DNA of 7,756 nt, from assembly GCA_964510225.1 (NCBI GenBank), contig CAZEAN010000191.1:1-7756 (forward strand), in the 5' to 3' direction. Origin of the DNA: CAZEAN01 sp964510225 (GTDB lineage: Bacteria > Planctomycetota > Planctomycetia > Isosphaerales > Isosphaeraceae). Position numbers and translations under genes: made by a program. Below the pieces are notes generated by a model that saw only the letters and a program-made list of their open reading frames with translations, did not search any database and was not told where the DNA came from. Of the stretch, positions 6,525 to 7,756 are shown one piece after another. Within the stretch, counting starts at the first letter, position 1; every line of letters begins with the position of its first letter.

Positions 6525-6986
6525 GTGCCGAATCCCGAACCAAATCCTGAGCCACGTGACGACGATGACGAGTGTCTCGACAAAAGGAGACTCCCTCGGG
6601 CTCACGTAGCCATAAGTAAAATCTACGACGGGCGTTTTTCCTACATCAGTCCTCACGGTTTTCCTTCGTCTTGTCACCTCCGAATCTACGAACATCCCGA
6701 CCGACCCTTCGTCGTGGTGGCGACGGAACTCGCCGACAATCCGGGTACGAGCATCTGCAATGCTCTTCCGGGTCTCCTCGATACCGTTTCATCGGCATTT
6801 GAGATCGACCCGAACATGATCCTCTGGATCGAACATTTTCCGGCCACCGACTCGTTCGCAGAAAGCATCGACGGTGTCTGGCACGACGAGAAGAGAGCGC
6901 CTCATTGGGTAACCATGACTCGGGAGCGAGTCGAGGACTTCATCGGTGAAAGGCTGGACCTCCCGGATTTAATCCGACGGAACTGA
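6525..6986 (+). CDS. Conserved protein of unknown function, 153 residues
   Basis: Not confidently recognised. It begins with GTG and an acidic, proline-rich stretch (PNPEPNPEPRDDDDE, 2-16) that is probably disordered. A globular core follows: FSYISPHGFP, CHLRIYEHPDRPFVVVATEL, ADNPGTSICNALPGLLDTVSSAF, and ILWIEHFPATDSF. The combination 'V-V-x-A-T-E-L-x-D-N-P-G-T-S ... W-I-E-H-[FY]-P' resembles short plasmid and planctomycete hypothetical proteins I have seen, with no known function. No signal peptide or membrane helix is present. No other in-frame start exists between the stop at 6483 and residue 31, and the GTG has no clear ribosome site, so the true start is uncertain. It stands 53 bases after the PIN gene and could be co-transcribed with it. 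Confidence 0.7.
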   Translation: MPNPEPNPEPRDDDDECLDKRRLPRAHVAISKIYDGRFSYISPHGFPSSCHLRIYEHPDRPFVVVATELADNPGTSICNALPGLLDTVSSAFEIDPNMILWIEHFPATDSFAESIDGVWHDEKRAPHWVTMTRERVEDFIGERLDLPDLIRRN

Positions 6987-7124
6987 CTCGGAGACCGTCC
7001 TTTTCTTCTTGAGGGCCATGGTTGTTGTCCGGATCGGGCATGAGGTCGACCATACCATGTTCTCAACCCCGAGACGCCCTGAGTGAGTGCCGGTTCGACC
7101 ACACCGTGATCTGAGCGTATCTGA
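6987..7124. other. Intergenic stretch before the structured leader
   Basis: No coding frame is supported on either strand. It contains the 8-bp palindrome GGTCGACC (7044-7051) and a near repeat, CGACCATACC (7048-7057) and CGACCACACC (7096-7105). A poor promoter-like pair, TTCGAC (7094-7099) and TATCTG (7118-7123), would start transcription inside the left arm of the following inverted repeat; I give it little weight. Confidence 0.4.
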
Positions 7125-7152
7125 TTCCTTTTGCTTGTGCGTTGATTCCTTC
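7125..7152 (+). repeat. Left arm of a perfect 28-bp inverted repeat
   Basis: Pairs base for base with 7329-7356 (paired positions sum to 14481), with no mismatch over 28 bases. The arm also contains TGATTCCTT-type repeats: copies at 7122-7130 and 7143-7151, 21 bases apart. Confidence 0.95.
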
Positions 7153-7274
7153 CTTGCCGCCCCGGCCTATTTCCTGTTGCGGCCCGGAGCCCGCAGCAAG
7201 GCCGTGCCAGCAAGCTGTCACTTGCCCTTGCTACCTCGGGCTTTGAGGGCCGCGTTTCGGGCCGGGACTTTGGT

Positions 7275-7319
7275 TCCTTCCAACGGGGCCACGGGTTGTG
7301 AACCCCGTTATGGAAGGAG
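7275..7319 (+). promoter_or_regulatory. Hairpin sequestering the ribosome binding site of the gene at 7327
   Basis: TCCTTCC (7275-7281) pairs with GGAAGGA (7312-7318), and AACGGGG (7282-7288) with CCCCGTT (7303-7309). That is 14 Watson-Crick pairs with a two-base bulge (7310-7311) and a 14-base loop. The Shine-Dalgarno AAGGAG at 7314-7319, seven bases before the ATG, is nearly all inside the stem. This is the layout of a translational switch or RNA thermometer; the signal is unknown. Confidence 0.6.
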
Positions 7320-7326
7320 ACCAACA

Positions 7327-7527
7327 ATGAAGGAATCAACGCACAAGCAAAAGGAAACGATGTCGGATCAACCACGGATCCCCGATGAAGTCGCACAAGC
7401 ACTCTCCATCGTGCTGGATCACCTCTGGAGGGATGAGGCGGAGGACTACCTCGCCAATCCCAGGGAGGATCACATCTTCTGCTCACTTCAGGTCATCGAC
7501 CGATGGCTTGGTGGATCGAAATCGTGA
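7327..7527 (+). CDS. Small conserved protein of unknown function behind a structured leader
   Basis: A 66-residue acidic protein. After a polar N-terminus (MKESTHKQKETM) comes one helical segment, RIPDEVAQALSIVLDHLW, then DEAEDYLANPREDHIFCSLQVIDRWLGG. The 'L-D-H-L-W-x-D-E ... H-I-F-x-S-L-x-x-I-x-x-W-L-x-G' pattern recalls tiny planctomycete proteins of unknown role. AAGGAG at 7314-7319 is seven bases before ATG 7327, the best ribosome site in the window, so I prefer this start even though the frame is open back to 7087. A second ATG at 7360, with AAGGA at 7351-7355, would remove the part encoded by the inverted-repeat arm and may be the ancestral start. The gene at 7549 follows after 21 bases and is probably in the same operon, so both may depend on the leader. 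Confidence 0.75.
   Translation: MKESTHKQKETMSDQPRIPDEVAQALSIVLDHLWRDEAEDYLANPREDHIFCSLQVIDRWLGGSKS
7329..7356 (+). repeat. Right arm of the 28-bp inverted repeat, overlapping the start of the gene at 7327
   Basis: Exact reverse complement of 7125-7152. It includes the last base of the start codon and codons 2-10 of the 66-residue protein, so the amino acids KESTHKQKE are fixed by the repeat. Confidence 0.95.
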
Positions 7528-7548
7528 TAGCGTCGGATGGAGCAAACC

Positions 7549-7756
7549 ATGGACGAGACTCACGAGAAGAAGCTTCACCTCTTGAAACCCGCTCCCTTGA
7601 GTCCGAAGGAGCGGATGACTGCCTTGGCTCGGACCTTTCCCTCGCTGGGCAAAAAGCCTGGCATCGACCCGTTTCATCCCGAGCATCTGGATCGCTGGGC
7701 CGCGGGGGTGGCCTCGCACGGCGAGTCGATCACCGCCAGGTTCTTGCTCGCGGTCT
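7549..7756 (+). CDS. Conserved small protein, family of unknown function, copy 2 (3' end outside window)
   Basis: A homologue of the protein at 4571, cut by the window edge after 69 codons. Its N-terminus (MDETHEKKLHLLKPAPL) is unlike copy 1. From LSPKERM onward the two align without gaps, through TFPSLGKKPGIDPF and LDRWAAGVASHGESITARFLLAV. GGAG at 7539-7542 lies six bases before ATG 7549, so I prefer this start; ATG 7537 is in frame but has no ribosome site. It sits just after the 66-residue gene and is likely co-transcribed with it. The last 55 bases match copy 1 exactly. About 30 residues, including any DPWWP-like ending, should lie beyond the edge. Confidence 0.75.
   Translation, partial: MDETHEKKLHLLKPAPLSPKERMTALARTFPSLGKKPGIDPFHPEHLDRWAAGVASHGESITARFLLAV
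7702..7756 (+). repeat. 55-nt exact repeat, copy 2 (within the gene at 7549)
   Basis: Same 55 bases as 4685-4739, same strand and reading frame, running to the window edge. The two copies form direct repeats about 3.0 kb apart that bracket all the toxin-antitoxin genes. Confidence 0.9.

Larger units (their letters stand above)
7125..7356 (+). ncRNA. Highly structured leader RNA or MITE-like element
   Basis: The 28-bp outer stem (7125-7152 with 7329-7356) encloses further pairing that I traced by hand. A rod is built from 7161-7167/7260-7266, 7179-7185/7247-7253, 7188-7193/7237-7242, 7195-7201/7226-7232 and 7210-7214/7221-7225, all Watson-Crick. A separate hairpin lies at 7275-7318. The right outer arm includes the last base of the ATG at 7327 and the codons after it, and the hairpin takes up the ribosome site, so the folded RNA should block translation of the 66-residue gene. 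Two readings fit: a cis-acting RNA controlling translation, or a 232-bp non-autonomous element with 28-bp terminal inverted repeats that inserted at the start of the gene. No target-site duplication is visible. No reverse transcriptase is nearby in the window, so a retron RNA is not supported. Confidence 0.55.

Noticed and set aside
6177..6695. 172-codon minus-strand open frame
   Set aside because: It is antisense to the PIN toxin, which has complete catalytic acids, and to the start of the 153-residue gene. It has no domain pattern of its own.
7087..7326. N-terminal extension of the 66-residue gene (frame open from 7087)
   Set aside because: The extension would translate the structured leader and has no ribosome site, whereas ATG 7327 has AAGGAG at ideal spacing.
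7125..7356. Retron ncRNA (inverted repeats flanking a folded RNA)
   Set aside because: The long flanking repeats resemble a1/a2 arms, but no reverse transcriptase is encoded nearby in the window and the right arm is part of a coding frame.
7125..7356. CRISPR array or tandem repeat array
   Set aside because: There is only one inverted pair plus two short TGATTCCTT copies; there is no regular repeat-spacer pattern.
6902..7486. 194-codon minus-strand open frame across the 6987-7326 gap
   Set aside because: It is very rich in Arg, Ser and Pro with no motif, and it overlaps two plus-strand genes and the structured leader.

Overview
The window looks like an accessory region (plasmid, integrative element or genomic island) of a GC-rich bacterium, most likely a planctomycete. 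That guess rests on the style of the small conserved proteins, the type of transposase remnant and the UPF0175/PIN toxin-antitoxin pair. It comes from memory of such families, not from a marker gene, and is tentative.

Left part, minus strand (1-4195): one very large open frame with no stop across about 1,398 codons runs off the left edge. It encodes a fusion of an N6-adenine DNA methyltransferase (motif I EPGCGSGNF, motif IV NPPF) with an SF2/SNF2-type helicase (GAGKT, DEAH, ATGTP, QREGRILRQG). This is the architecture of the 'N12 class' methylase/helicase proteins of plasmids and phages, related in layout to phage P1 DarB.

Middle (4196-4570): a gene-poor patch holding a decayed IS5-type transposase fragment bracketed by a 14-bp direct repeat, a strong 11-bp hairpin, and a possible -10 box.

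Right part, plus strand (4571-7756): a row of small genes. A conserved protein of about 100 residues appears twice (4571 and 7549) and brackets the block. Between the copies are an antitoxin-like gene with a truncated partner (4953-5323); a promoter-led three-gene operon of a ParD-like antitoxin, a UPF0175 antitoxin and a DUF3368-type PIN toxin (5370-6471); an unrecognised 153-residue protein (6525-6986); and a 66-residue protein (7327-7527).

The most unusual element is at 7125-7356. A perfect 28-bp inverted repeat encloses about 176 nt that can fold into a long rod plus a separate hairpin. The hairpin pairs the Shine-Dalgarno sequence of the 66-residue gene, and the right arm of the inverted repeat includes the G of its start codon and about nine codons after it. 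It is either a structured translational control leader or a MITE-like insertion that supplied a new start. The two copies of the ~100-residue protein also share an exact 55-nt tract, next to sequence that differs at 24 of 102 positions.
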